A stretch of 40,318 nucleotides of DNA from Pedobacter sp. Leaf250. GTDB lineage: Bacteria > Bacteroidota > Bacteroidia > Sphingobacteriales > Sphingobacteriaceae. The DNA is taken from positions 1 through 40,318 of the forward strand of contig NZ_CAKLBU010000032.1 in NCBI RefSeq assembly GCF_920984735.1, read 5' to 3'. This document shows, piece by piece, positions 31,795-40,226 of the stretch (the first letter of the stretch is position 1; every line of letters begins with the position of its first letter). The notes under the pieces are model-generated. The model was not told the DNA's origin, made no database searches, and saw only the letters and a list, made by a program, of their open reading frames with translations. A program made the position numbers and the translations under genes.

Positions 31795-32648
31795 TAATCT
31801 TTGCTTGCTTTAAAGAGTTTTTCTTTTTCGGTAGCTGATAATTTATCGTAGCCAGATGATGATATTTTATCTAGAATGGCATCAATTTCCTGTTGAGAAA
31901 CATCATTGAAAACTGGTTTTTTAGGTGTAGGTTTTTCGTGGTGAACAACTTTTAATTTAGGTTTACGTTCGAAAATTTTGCTCCAATCTTTACCACTTTG
32001 CAAACTTTTAATAAAGATAAAACCTAGAAGCGCACCACCAATATGTGCTAAATTTCCACCAGCATTGGCAGATGACAGACCCAAAAATGATAATAGAAAA
32101 TATACAATGGCCACCCATTTAATTTTAACTTCGCCAAAAAGCAGCAACATAATACTGTAGTTTGGAACCAGAGTAGCCGTTGCCACAATAATCGCCATAA
32201 CGGCAGCCGATGATCCGATTACGGTTCTGCCAACTATTCCATCTGCAAACGCCGGGATAATGTTTAAACCGGCAATGTAAATAAAGGCACCTACCAAACC
32301 GCCAGCAATGTAAACGAAATGAAACTGCCAGCTTTTTAAAAAGTTCATAAAAATGTTTCCGAACCAGAATAGCCCCAACATGTTAAACAACAAATGAAGA
32401 AAGCCATCGTGGAAAAACATATATGTAAAAATGGTATAAAACCGGGTAGGCAACGCAGAAATTAGTGCGGGTACACCAAAATAATCTCTTATCCACTCAC
32501 CAATGATAAAATCGGTTCTACCTAAAAATAAGAATACGGCAATAATAGCGGTAACTAAAAAGATTATCACATTTATTCCAATGTATAAAAACATTGGATT
32601 GCCCGATTGAAAAATCTTAAACTTTAAATCTTTAACCGTATTATTCAT
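31794..32648 (-). CDS. Rhomboid intramembrane serine protease (second copy, with C-terminal tail)
   Basis: A 284-aa inner-membrane protease. Six or so helices contain the rhomboid signature: HDGFLHLLFNM (80-90) in the second helix, GSSA with catalytic Ser147, and AHIGGALLG with catalytic His202. A soluble C-terminal tail (about 217-284) ends in a short helical domain, SQQEIDAILDKISSSGYDKL, which I recall as a domain recurrent in Bacteroidota rhomboids. The ATG at 32648 overlaps the stop of the upstream rhomboid by 8 nt; the longer TTG reading is not needed. It is co-transcribed with the first rhomboid and the EEP gene. Confidence 0.9.
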   Translation of the reverse strand: MNNTVKDLKFKIFQSGNPMFLYIGINVIIFLVTAIIAVFLFLGRTDFIIGEWIRDYFGVPALISALPTRFYTIFTYMFFHDGFLHLLFNMLGLFWFGNIFMNFLKSWQFHFVYIAGGLVGAFIYIAGLNIIPAFADGIVGRTVIGSSAAVMAIIVATATLVPNYSIMLLLFGEVKIKWVAIVYFLLSFLGLSSANAGGNLAHIGGALLGFIFIKSLQSGKDWSKIFERKPKLKVVHHEKPTPKKPVFNDVSQQEIDAILDKISSSGYDKLSATEKEKLFKASKD

Positions 32649-33345
32649 AGTAAGTGTAAAAGTTTGTGTTTTTATCCTTCCAAATTTTAACCAGTATAAA
32701 GCCAATTAAAGCACCACCCAAGTGTGCGTAATGGGCAATAGAATCGCCTTCAAAACGGCTAACGCCTAAAAACAATTCTACCAAAATATAAAATGGGATG
32801 ATATATTTCGCCTTAACAGGTACAGGGATAAACATGATATAAAGTTCTGCATTTGGATACAACATTCCAAAGGCAACTAACAAACCAAAAACAGCTCCAG
32901 ATGCACCTAACATACCTCCGCCATATATTTGCATTATGGTATTGTAATCTGCCTGATTTTTAATTTGTTTTTCCCAACCTTCAAATAATGTAAAGTGCCC
33001 AATAATTTGATTGACCTCGATGGCCTGAACTGCCCATTGAAGCAACAGAGCACCTAAACCAGTAATTAAGTAAAAGATGAGAAATTTTTTGCCGCCCCAC
33101 CTCGTTTCCAATAAACTTCCGAATGAGTAAAGTGCGAACATATTGAAAAATATGTGTGCAATGCCACCATGCATAAACATGTAGGTAATCACTTGCCATC
33201 CACCAAATTTCGGAGAATCGAAATAATAAACAGCTAGCATATCTTCTAAATTTATGGTAGAACTTAGAAAGTATGTGCCCACAAAAAAGAGAATGTTTAT
33301 AATGAGTAGGTTTTTAACTATTGGTGGGATATATATGTTGTTCAT
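32641..33345 (-). CDS. Rhomboid intramembrane serine protease (first copy)
   Basis: A 234-aa inner-membrane protein with about six predicted helices. The rhomboid dyad is present: GASG with Ser149 and AHLGG with His208. The HGGIAHIFFNMFALY block (59-73) is the L1/TM2 signature, with the His and Asn that form the oxyanion hole. WGGKKF (83-88) is the conserved WR-type loop. It lacks the cytoplasmic C-terminal domain of the second copy, so the two probably have different targets. The gene starts 103 nt after the mutL stop and overlaps the next rhomboid by 8 nt. The substrate is unknown. Confidence 0.9.
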   Translation of the reverse strand: MNNIYIPPIVKNLLIINILFFVGTYFLSSTINLEDMLAVYYFDSPKFGGWQVITYMFMHGGIAHIFFNMFALYSFGSLLETRWGGKKFLIFYLITGLGALLLQWAVQAIEVNQIIGHFTLFEGWEKQIKNQADYNTIMQIYGGGMLGASGAVFGLLVAFGMLYPNAELYIMFIPVPVKAKYIIPFYILVELFLGVSRFEGDSIAHYAHLGGALIGFILVKIWKDKNTNFYTYYE

Positions 33346-33448
33346 TTATGTATTGGTTAGCCTCACCCCAGTATTTTTTAAAGGAAAGGGGAGATTGTTA
33401 TTGGTTTTTTTGATTTTTTTTTGTATTTTATTCTTTGCTACACGCTGA

Positions 33449-35284
33449 TTACTTGTCAAATTTTTTATCCAGCTCTGCCAGGGTAATGGTTTGAATAACT
33501 GGCTTTCCGCTCACGCTAAAGTTAGGAGTTTTGCAGGCAAAAAGTTCATCAATCAGATTGTTCATTTCTTCTTGAGCCAATGCAGTACCTGCTTTAATGG
33601 CACTATTTTTTGCAAGCGTTCTGGCTAAACTATCGCGTTTACTTAACTTCAATTCTTGTTGAGAGTTTTTAAATCCTTCAATAAGTTGCTCAAAAAGTTG
33701 CGTTTCGTTAATGTTGCTGCTTCCCAAATCTACCGGAACGCCTTCTACCACTAACGTATTTTTGCCAAATTCCCGTACATCAAAACCTAAACTTTTTATA
33801 TCGTCTAGCAGGCTTTTGGCCAATTCAAAATCATTGGCATTAAGGGTGATGGTTTGTGGAAACAAGCTTTGTTGCGATGCGCCTTTGCGGTCATCTAAAT
33901 GTACGAGAAAACGCTCGTAAAGGATGCGTTCGTGTGCCATTTGTTGATCGATAACCATTAAGCCAGATTTGATTTGTGAAACAATGTAGCGGTTATGCAA
34001 TTGCATATATTGCTTTTGTTTCGTTTCAAAAATCGGTTCATCGGCATAAAATGAAGCTTGCTCAACAACAGGTTGTTCCACTACTTCATAAAGCGAACCC
34101 CAATTTTTAGCACTGGGTTTTGCCTCGTAATTTCTCGGCGATGAAGCATAACCTGATGTTGAACTACTGTCGCTAGTAAAAGGATTAAAATCTGGATTAA
34201 AATTAATGCTCGGTGGAACAATATCTTCTACAGCTTTCTGAGTAATCATGTTGCTGAAACCTGTTTCCTGGTCGAAATCTAATGTAGGAGAAATATTATA
34301 TCGACCAATAGAGCGCTTCACCGCAGATTTCATGATCGCATAAATAGATTTTTCATCTAAATATTTAATCTCCGTTTTGGTTGGATGAACATTTACATCA
34401 ATCTTAGAAGGATCGATCTCGATGAAAAGTACATACAGCGGATAACTATCATCTGGTAAAAGATCCTCGAAAGCCGAACTCACCGCGTGGTTTAAATAAG
34501 GATCTTTGATGAATCGATTGTTTACAAAAAAGAATTGCTCCCCACGGGTTTTCTTTGCAAAAGCAGGTTTTCCTATGTAACCTTTCAGGTTTATTATGGT
34601 AGTTTCCTCTTCAACGGGAACTAACCTTTCATTGTAATTATTTCCAAAAAGATGAATTATACGTTGCTTTAAATTCCCTTTTGGAAGATTAAAGATTTCT
34701 GTACCATCATGGTGTAAACTAAAAAACACATCTGGATGCGCCAAGGCAACACGTGTAAACTCATCAATAATATGACGCATTTCTACCGGATTGCTCTTTA
34801 AGAAATTACGACGGGCAGGAGTATTGAAAAACAGGTTTTTTATAGCGATTTGAGTACCGGCTGTAGTAGCCACAGGTTCTTGAGAAGTAACTACAGCGCC
34901 TTCAATTGAAATGCAAGTGCCAATTTCATCTTCATGGCGGCGAGTTTTCATTTCCACTTGCGAAATTGCCGCAATAGAAGCCATTGCTTCACCTCTGAAA
35001 CCCATTGTGCGGATGGCGAATAGGTCTTCAGCTTTTTTTACTTTCGATGTTGCATGGCGCTCAAAACACATTCTGGCATCGGTAACGCTCATGCCACAGC
35101 CATTGTCAACAATCTGAATCAGCGCTTTACCCGCATCTTTTATTACCAGTTGAATTTTATCTGCACCAGCATCAATCGAATTTTCAAGCAATTCTTTTAC
35201 AGCAGAAGCAGGTCGTTGAACAACTTCTCCGGCAGCAATTTGATTGGCAACAGCATCAGGCAATAAGTGAATAATATCAGTCAT
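33449..35284 (-). CDS. mutL: DNA mismatch repair protein MutL
   Basis: A 611-aa mismatch-repair ATPase. The N-terminal GHKL domain is intact: ELLENSIDAGA (31-41), DNGCGM (60-65), ATSK (78-81), GFRGEA (95-100) and the AxARRNFL block (157-162). A variable linker (about 335-425) leads to the C-terminal dimerisation/endonuclease domain. There the usual DQHA motif reads DQQM (446-449), with AHERILYE following. The ACH-like motif reads AKNSAIKA (558-565), and the CxHGRP-like motif reads VSGKPV (591-596). So the metal-site residues of nicking MutL proteins appear to be missing or replaced. No mutS or mutH is in the window. It is the first gene of an operon with two rhomboids and an EEP gene. Confidence 0.96.
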   Translation of the reverse strand: MTDIIHLLPDAVANQIAAGEVVQRPASAVKELLENSIDAGADKIQLVIKDAGKALIQIVDNGCGMSVTDARMCFERHATSKVKKAEDLFAIRTMGFRGEAMASIAAISQVEMKTRRHEDEIGTCISIEGAVVTSQEPVATTAGTQIAIKNLFFNTPARRNFLKSNPVEMRHIIDEFTRVALAHPDVFFSLHHDGTEIFNLPKGNLKQRIIHLFGNNYNERLVPVEEETTIINLKGYIGKPAFAKKTRGEQFFFVNNRFIKDPYLNHAVSSAFEDLLPDDSYPLYVLFIEIDPSKIDVNVHPTKTEIKYLDEKSIYAIMKSAVKRSIGRYNISPTLDFDQETGFSNMITQKAVEDIVPPSINFNPDFNPFTSDSSSTSGYASSPRNYEAKPSAKNWGSLYEVVEQPVVEQASFYADEPIFETKQKQYMQLHNRYIVSQIKSGLMVIDQQMAHERILYERFLVHLDDRKGASQQSLFPQTITLNANDFELAKSLLDDIKSLGFDVREFGKNTLVVEGVPVDLGSSNINETQLFEQLIEGFKNSQQELKLSKRDSLARTLAKNSAIKAGTALAQEEMNNLIDELFACKTPNFSVSGKPVIQTITLAELDKKFDK

Positions 35285-35421
35285 GTATTAGGGCAAAGTG
35301 AATGCGCTAAATTATGTAAAATAAGCTTAAGGATGGCGATTTGTTTAAAACTCAACATGGAAATGACTTGTAGCTTGTATGGTAAAATGCAGTGTCGTAG
35401 AAATGACGTAAAGAAGTTTTC

Positions 35422-35450
35422 TTGAAAAATAATCCATAGACTTACATTTG
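35422..35450 (+). promoter_or_regulatory. Putative promoter of the XRE membrane regulator
   Basis: TTG (35422-35424), an 18-nt spacer and TACATTTG (35443-35450, exact -7 match). The predicted transcription start is near 35454-35456. This leaves a leader of about 15 nt with AAAGGGGAT before the ATG at 35471, or a leaderless start at the ATG at 35456. Confidence 0.55.
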
Positions 35451-35470
35451 TTCAAATGCTTAAAGGGGAT

Positions 35471-36037
35471 ATGAAATTATCAGAAAAAATCAAAGAACTT
35501 CGAACTCAGCATGCTTACAGTCAAAATGAAATGGCTAGGAGGGCAGGCTTAAGTTTAAGAACTATTCAGCGAATTGAATTAGATGAAACCGAACCCAGAG
35601 GAGATACTTTAATTAGGCTTGCTGGTGTATTTGGCCTAAAGCCAAATGAACTTTTAATAACAGAGACAGCCCCAAAAGGCAACTTTATTCCTTTGTTAAA
35701 TTTATCAGCTTTTACTTTTGTTATATTTCCATTATTAGGATTTTTAACGCCATTGTTTTTATGGGTTTTTAAAAAGGACAAATCTAAAGCCGAAGAAGTG
35801 GCTGGCAGAAAACTTTTGAACTTTCAAATTACATGGAATTTAATTACTTTCTCTGTTTACATTTTTGGTGCTTTAGGTAAAATAGTTCACATGGCTAATT
35901 TAGGTCTTCCAGAAAGTTTTATGCTAAGTATCCTAACCATGTATATTTTGAATTTTACTTTTATCTTTTTTAATATCATATTATCAATTAAAAACAAAAC
36001 ACTTTTCTATCAACCTGCAATTCCTTTTTTGCGCTGA
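35471..36037 (+). CDS. XRE-family HTH protein fused to a DUF4870-like membrane domain
   Basis: A 188-aa protein. Residues 1-60 are a Cro/CI-type helix-turn-helix (KIKELRTQHAYSQNEMARRA, then LSLRTIQRIELDETEPRGDT). The remainder has three or four predicted membrane helices (about 68-92, 108-132 and 142-172) and resembles DUF4870-type membrane domains. A DNA-binding domain tethered to the membrane suggests control by a membrane signal. I prefer the ATG at 35471, preceded by AAAGGGG; the ATG at 35456 would add five residues. It is a single gene, divergent from mutL. Target genes are unknown, but the adjacent hydrolase pair is the nearest candidate. Confidence 0.82.
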   Translation: MKLSEKIKELRTQHAYSQNEMARRAGLSLRTIQRIELDETEPRGDTLIRLAGVFGLKPNELLITETAPKGNFIPLLNLSAFTFVIFPLLGFLTPLFLWVFKKDKSKAEEVAGRKLLNFQITWNLITFSVYIFGALGKIVHMANLGLPESFMLSILTMYILNFTFIFFNIILSIKNKTLFYQPAIPFLR

Positions 36038-36064
36038 AGAAATAATAATTGATGACTCTGAAGA

Positions 36065-36088
36065 CATTGTAAAACTCAATTTACAATG
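36065..36088 (+). other. Hairpin between the XRE gene and the amidohydrolase gene
   Basis: CATTGTAAA and TTTACAATG form a perfect 9-bp stem with loop ACTCAA. Only a moderately T-rich stretch follows. It could be a weak terminator of the XRE gene, or a symmetrical operator upstream of the amidohydrolase gene (33 nt before its ATG). Confidence 0.45.
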
Positions 36089-36120
36089 CCAAATGATTTC
36101 AATTTTCTATCTTTAACAAC

Positions 36121-37755
36121 ATGAAATCATTGCTATACGCCCTATCTCTTTTGTTGCTATTTTCTTCCTGTAGGAAAAAGGAGCAAGCCGACTTGATCAT
36201 TTATAACGCAAAAGTATATACCGTAAACAATCAGTTTGATACGGTTGAAGCTTTCGCAGTAAAAGATGGGAAAATTTTGGCTATTGGTTCATCAAAAGAT
36301 ATTCAAGCTAAATATCAGTCTAATGAAGAAATAAATGCTGATGGAAAATCTGTTTATCCTGGCTTTATTGATGCGCATGCCCACTTTTTTGGCTATGGAC
36401 AAAGCCTGCAAACTGCTGATTTACGGGATACGAAATCCTGGGAGGAAATTTTAGAAAGATTAACAACATTTGCCAAAACCCATCCTGATGGCTGGTTAAT
36501 TGGTAATGGCTGGGATCAGAATGATTGGGAAAATAAAGCCTTCCCTACAAATGAAAAGTTGACAGAATTGTTTCCTAACCGACCAATGCTTCTGAACAGA
36601 ATTGATGGCCACGCTGCAGTAGTTAATCAAAAAGCTTTTGATGCTGCTGGAATAAAAGGCGAGCAAAAACTTATAGGCGGCGATATGCTTACTCAAAATG
36701 GAAAACTTACAGGTGTTTTAATTGACAATGCAGTTGGTTTGGTTGATAGCAAAATTCCATCGCCAGATGTAAAATTAGCAACCAAAATTTTAACTGATGC
36801 ACAAACTAACTGTTTTGCTGCCGGATTAACAACTATTGATGATTGTGGATTGCCTTTTCAAGCGGTAGATTTCATCGAGAAAATGCAAAAGGAAAATAAG
36901 CTGAAGATGCGATTATACGTGATGCTGGCCGATGCCCCACAAAACTATGATTACCTGTTTAAACGAGGAGCGATAAAAACCGATCGGCTGAATGTTCGGT
37001 CGTTCAAAGTATATGCCGACGGTGCTTTGGGCTCAAGGGGAGCTTGCCTATTGCATCCTTACAGCGATATGCCAAATAAAACCGGTTTTTTATTAAGCAA
37101 TCAGAAACATTTTGAAGAAGTTGCAGAAAAAATTGCTGCCCATAATTTTCAAATGTGTACCCATGCCATTGGCGATTCGGCAAACCGTATGATGCTTAAT
37201 ATTTATAATAAAGTATTAAAAGGCAAAAATGATAAACGCTGGAGAATTGAACATGCACAAGTGGTTAATGCAAGAGATTTCGATTTGTTTGGTAAAGCCA
37301 ATATTATCCCGTCTGTTCAGCCCACACATGCTACTTCAGATATGTATTGGGCAGTACAAAGGCTGGGCTCGGAAAGGGTAAAAGATGCCTATGCCTACAA
37401 ACAGTTATTGAAACAAAACGGCTGGATCCCGTTAGGAACAGATTTTCCTGTTGAAAACATTAATCCATTATTAACGTTTTATGCAGCAACAGTGAGAGAA
37501 GATGCAAAAGGTTTTCCAAAAGGAGGTTATCAGATGGAAAATGCTTTAACACCCGAGGAGGCTTTGAAAGGCATGACCATCTGGGCTGCAAAAGCTAACT
37601 TTGAAGAAAATGAAAAAGGTAGTTTAGAAAAGGGCAAGTTTGCCGATTTTGTTATCCTTGATCATGATATCCTAAAATCAACCCCACAAAACATCTTAAA
37701 AACCAAAGTTTTAAAAACCTATTTGAACGGAGAAAAAGTATATGAAGCGAAATAG
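36121..37755 (+). CDS. Amidohydrolase family 3 (YtcJ-like) lipoprotein
   Basis: A 544-aa metal-dependent hydrolase with a lipoprotein signal peptide (lipobox FSSC, Cys17). The amidohydrolase fold is clear: GFIDAHAHF with metal ligands His86 and His88, FKVYADGALGSRGA with Lys296 in the carboxylated-lysine position, His348 (CTHAIGD), His378 (IEHAQ) and Asp441 (GTDFPV). The C-terminal small beta domain contains KGSLEKGKFADFVILD. YtcJ-like family-3 enzymes hydrolyse amide or related bonds; the exact substrate is unknown. It overlaps the next gene by 14 nt, so translation is coupled to a beta-lactamase-fold hydrolase. Both are exported, so they probably act on extracellular amides or peptides (inference). 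Confidence 0.9.
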   Translation: MKSLLYALSLLLLFSSCRKKEQADLIIYNAKVYTVNNQFDTVEAFAVKDGKILAIGSSKDIQAKYQSNEEINADGKSVYPGFIDAHAHFFGYGQSLQTADLRDTKSWEEILERLTTFAKTHPDGWLIGNGWDQNDWENKAFPTNEKLTELFPNRPMLLNRIDGHAAVVNQKAFDAAGIKGEQKLIGGDMLTQNGKLTGVLIDNAVGLVDSKIPSPDVKLATKILTDAQTNCFAAGLTTIDDCGLPFQAVDFIEKMQKENKLKMRLYVMLADAPQNYDYLFKRGAIKTDRLNVRSFKVYADGALGSRGACLLHPYSDMPNKTGFLLSNQKHFEEVAEKIAAHNFQMCTHAIGDSANRMMLNIYNKVLKGKNDKRWRIEHAQVVNARDFDLFGKANIIPSVQPTHATSDMYWAVQRLGSERVKDAYAYKQLLKQNGWIPLGTDFPVENINPLLTFYAATVREDAKGFPKGGYQMENALTPEEALKGMTIWAAKANFEENEKGSLEKGKFADFVILDHDILKSTPQNILKTKVLKTYLNGEKVYEAK

Positions 37756-39559
37756 ATTATTCATCCTGGCAACGGCTAGTTTTTTTAATATTTTATGTTT
37801 AATGGCTTGTGCTCAAGAACATGCCACTAACGAAAAAAAGCTATCAATTGCCAATGGTATTGCGCAAACCACCATTTTATTGAACAATCAGGATGCAATT
37901 ATTCCTTTAACATCCCTGGAGAAAAAAAATATAGCTTCGGTTAATTTAGGATTTTCCTATAGTTTGATTTTTGATAGTTTGGCCAACAAATACGATAAGA
38001 TTACTTCTTTTTCGGCAGCTTTGTACAAGGACAGTGTAAATCTGAACAATTTGGAAGATGATCTAAAATATTACAATACCATTTTGGTTGCTATTGATGA
38101 TCAGAACACCAATAATGCTAAATACATCAATTTTATCAACAGCATTTCGAAGACCAAAAAGGTAATTGTATCACTTTTCGGGAACGGAACTGCTTTAAAA
38201 TCTTTCGATCAGTTGCAATCGCCAATTATTTGGACAGGCCAGAACACCGCTGACGCTGCGGCTATTGTTCCACAATATATTTTTGGCGGTATAGCTGCTG
38301 AAAATAAATTAACCAAAGGCTTTTCTGCAAAATATACTGTTGGATCAGGTTTTACTACTGCTAAAACCCGCTTGAAATATACTGTTCCGGAAGATGCAGG
38401 CGTAAATTCAAATAATTTAAAAGAAATTGATGCAATTGCTGCTGAAACCATTAGAGAAAAAGCCGCACCTGGTTTAGTAGTTTTAGTAGCGAAAGATGGA
38501 AAAGTAATATTTAACAAGGCTTATGGTACGCATACATATGATACCAATTTGCCTGATAAGGTAACCGATATTTTCGATTTGGCCTCAGTAACGAAAGTTA
38601 CAGCAACCACACCTTCGGTAATGCGTTTATTCGAAGAGGGAAAGTTAAAGCTTGATACCAATATTGGCGCTTACATTCCCAAAGCCCGTACCACCCCAAT
38701 GAATAACATCAATGTTCGTGAGGTGATGTTACATCAGGCAGGTTTTATTCCTTATATCCCATTCCACAACTATGTAAAAACCGGAGATTACAGTGTCGAT
38801 TCAACAGCGGCTTTTCCAACTAAAGTTGCCGATGGCTATTATATTAAAAAAGATTTTTTTAAAGATTTTATGTGGCCGAAAATGCTGAATTCGCCAATTA
38901 AAACCCGAGGCCAATACGTTTATAGCGATATCAGCATGTATGTGATGAAAGATATTGTGGAACATATTAGTGAGGAGCCGTTGAACCAATACACTTACGA
39001 GAACTTTTACCAGCCTTTAGGTATGCAAACGGCAGGTTTTTTACCTCGAAACCGTTTCAGCAGAGATCAGATTATTCCTACTGAACAAGATACTTATTTT
39101 AGAAAAACACTATTGGTTGGTTATGTTCATGATCAGGGTGCAGCTTTGGCGGGTGGCGTATCTGGTCATGCAGGTTTATTTTCTAGTGCAAATGATTTAG
39201 CCATTATTTACCAGATGTTACTAAACAAAGGTACATATGGCGGAACACAATATTTTAAACCCGAAACGGTTGATATGTTTACCTCAAAACAATCAAATGT
39301 AAGTCGCCGTGGTTTGGGCTTCGATCGTTGGGATCCAGATAGTACGAAACACTATCCTTCAAATCTAGCTTCGCCACAAACTTACGGACATACAGGCTAT
39401 ACCGGAACCTGTGTTTGGGTTGATCCATCACGAGGTTTGGTTTACGTTTTCCTTTCCAATCGGGTTAACCCAACAGTAAGCGATAAATTGGGCAACTTAA
39501 AAATTAGGGGTAGAATTCAAGATGTGATCAATAAAGCAATTGACGAATCAAGAAAGTAA
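37742..39559 (+). CDS. Beta-lactamase-fold serine hydrolase with N-terminal GH3 C-domain-like region
   Basis: A 605-aa exported protein (signal peptide with a possible lipobox LMAC, Cys23). Residues about 35-205 resemble the C-terminal domain of GH3 glycosidases (IAQTTILLNNQDAIIPL; VIVSLFGNGTALKSF; the IFGGIAAENKL turn). The GH3 catalytic barrel that normally precedes it is absent. From about 222 a class C beta-lactamase/penicillin-binding-like domain follows, with Ser282-x-x-Lys285 (SVTK), Tyr394 (YSD, in place of YxN) and an HTG motif (TYGHTGYTG) near the C-terminus. Larger Bacteroidota proteins fuse a full GH3 and this hydrolase, so this one looks like a shortened relative. It begins within the end of the amidohydrolase gene (14-nt overlap). 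The substrate may be a D-amino-acid ester, amide or peptidoglycan fragment. Confidence 0.87.
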   Translation: MKRNRLFILATASFFNILCLMACAQEHATNEKKLSIANGIAQTTILLNNQDAIIPLTSLEKKNIASVNLGFSYSLIFDSLANKYDKITSFSAALYKDSVNLNNLEDDLKYYNTILVAIDDQNTNNAKYINFINSISKTKKVIVSLFGNGTALKSFDQLQSPIIWTGQNTADAAAIVPQYIFGGIAAENKLTKGFSAKYTVGSGFTTAKTRLKYTVPEDAGVNSNNLKEIDAIAAETIREKAAPGLVVLVAKDGKVIFNKAYGTHTYDTNLPDKVTDIFDLASVTKVTATTPSVMRLFEEGKLKLDTNIGAYIPKARTTPMNNINVREVMLHQAGFIPYIPFHNYVKTGDYSVDSTAAFPTKVADGYYIKKDFFKDFMWPKMLNSPIKTRGQYVYSDISMYVMKDIVEHISEEPLNQYTYENFYQPLGMQTAGFLPRNRFSRDQIIPTEQDTYFRKTLLVGYVHDQGAALAGGVSGHAGLFSSANDLAIIYQMLLNKGTYGGTQYFKPETVDMFTSKQSNVSRRGLGFDRWDPDSTKHYPSNLASPQTYGHTGYTGTCVWVDPSRGLVYVFLSNRVNPTVSDKLGNLKIRGRIQDVINKAIDESRK

Positions 39560-39566
39560 AATATTT

Positions 39567-39606
39567 AAACTTACGAAGCTTCAAGTGGAGAGACTTCGTA
39601 AGTTTT
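39567..39606. terminator. Bidirectional hairpin terminator
   Basis: AAACTTACGAAG (39567-39578) and CTTCGTAAGTTT (39594-39605) form a perfect 12-bp stem with a 15-nt loop, between the convergent hydrolase and TPR genes. The plus-strand side has TTTT at the 3' end, and the minus-strand side has TTTAAATAT, so both directions are weak to moderate. Confidence 0.7.
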
Positions 39607-39620
39607 AAGCATTTCAAATA

Positions 39621-40226
39621 TTAATATTCATCCTCGAGTAAACTGATGCAAGCGGATGATTTACTCTTCAACCGATCATCGAGAGATAAAATTGAAGCAT
39701 TATCTTTTAAGCTGCGATACAAATTCAGGATGATGTTTTTGGTTTCTTCATCAGGATCGCATGCTTGCGATTTTTCTAAATTTGGTAAAGCTTTAAGCGC
39801 AATCGCTTTGTATTGACCGTAAAGTTCGGTAGATAATTTAGCATCTTTGGCTTTCGCAGCTTCATTCATTTTACTTCCAATAGCATTGGCTTTTTTGATA
39901 AAAATAAATCCCAAAGCACGATAAGGAACATAATACCCTGGTGTAATTTTTATCGCCTGTTCATAATGCGGGATGGCTTTTTCAGTTTCACCCGTTTCTT
40001 CATAAAGCCTTCCTAAATGATAGCTCACATTACCAAACTGTGTTTTAGTTAATTCGGGAGTTCTTTTAATTAATGCTTCAGCCAAAGTAATTGCCTGCGC
40101 TCTTTCACTATCCTCCATTCTTATTTGAGCGTAATCCCAATAAAGATCTTTAATGCTCTTAGTTTGCGAGAAGGTGATTTGTGCAGTTGATAAAAAAATC
40201 AATAGTGTTAAGAGGCGTTTTTTCAT
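39621..40226 (-). CDS. Secreted TPR-repeat protein
   Basis: A 201-aa protein with a signal peptide (1-20, cleaved before Gln21). One clear tetratricopeptide unit is at about 68-100 (YHLGRLYEETGETEKAIPHY, then EQAIKITPG). Weaker helical pairs before and after it (LYWDYAQIRMEDSERAQAI; ALGFIFIKKANAIGSKMNEA) suggest a mostly helical scaffold. TPR proteins mediate protein-protein contacts, and this one probably acts in the periplasm. It is the last gene in the window, with no partner visible upstream within 92 nt of the right edge. Confidence 0.83.
   Translation of the reverse strand: MKKRLLTLLIFLSTAQITFSQTKSIKDLYWDYAQIRMEDSERAQAITLAEALIKRTPELTKTQFGNVSYHLGRLYEETGETEKAIPHYEQAIKITPGYYVPYRALGFIFIKKANAIGSKMNEAAKAKDAKLSTELYGQYKAIALKALPNLEKSQACDPDEETKNIILNLYRSLKDNASILSLDDRLKSKSSACISLLEDEY

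Noticed and set aside
32649..32705. TTG start extending the second rhomboid
   Set aside because: It would overlap the first rhomboid by 65 nt. The ATG at 32648 gives the usual overlap and N-terminus.
33254..33448. Plus-strand 64-aa hydrophobic ORF near the start of the first rhomboid
   Set aside because: It overlaps the rhomboid start on the opposite strand and is the reverse of a membrane-coding, AT-rich region. There is no homology or start signal.
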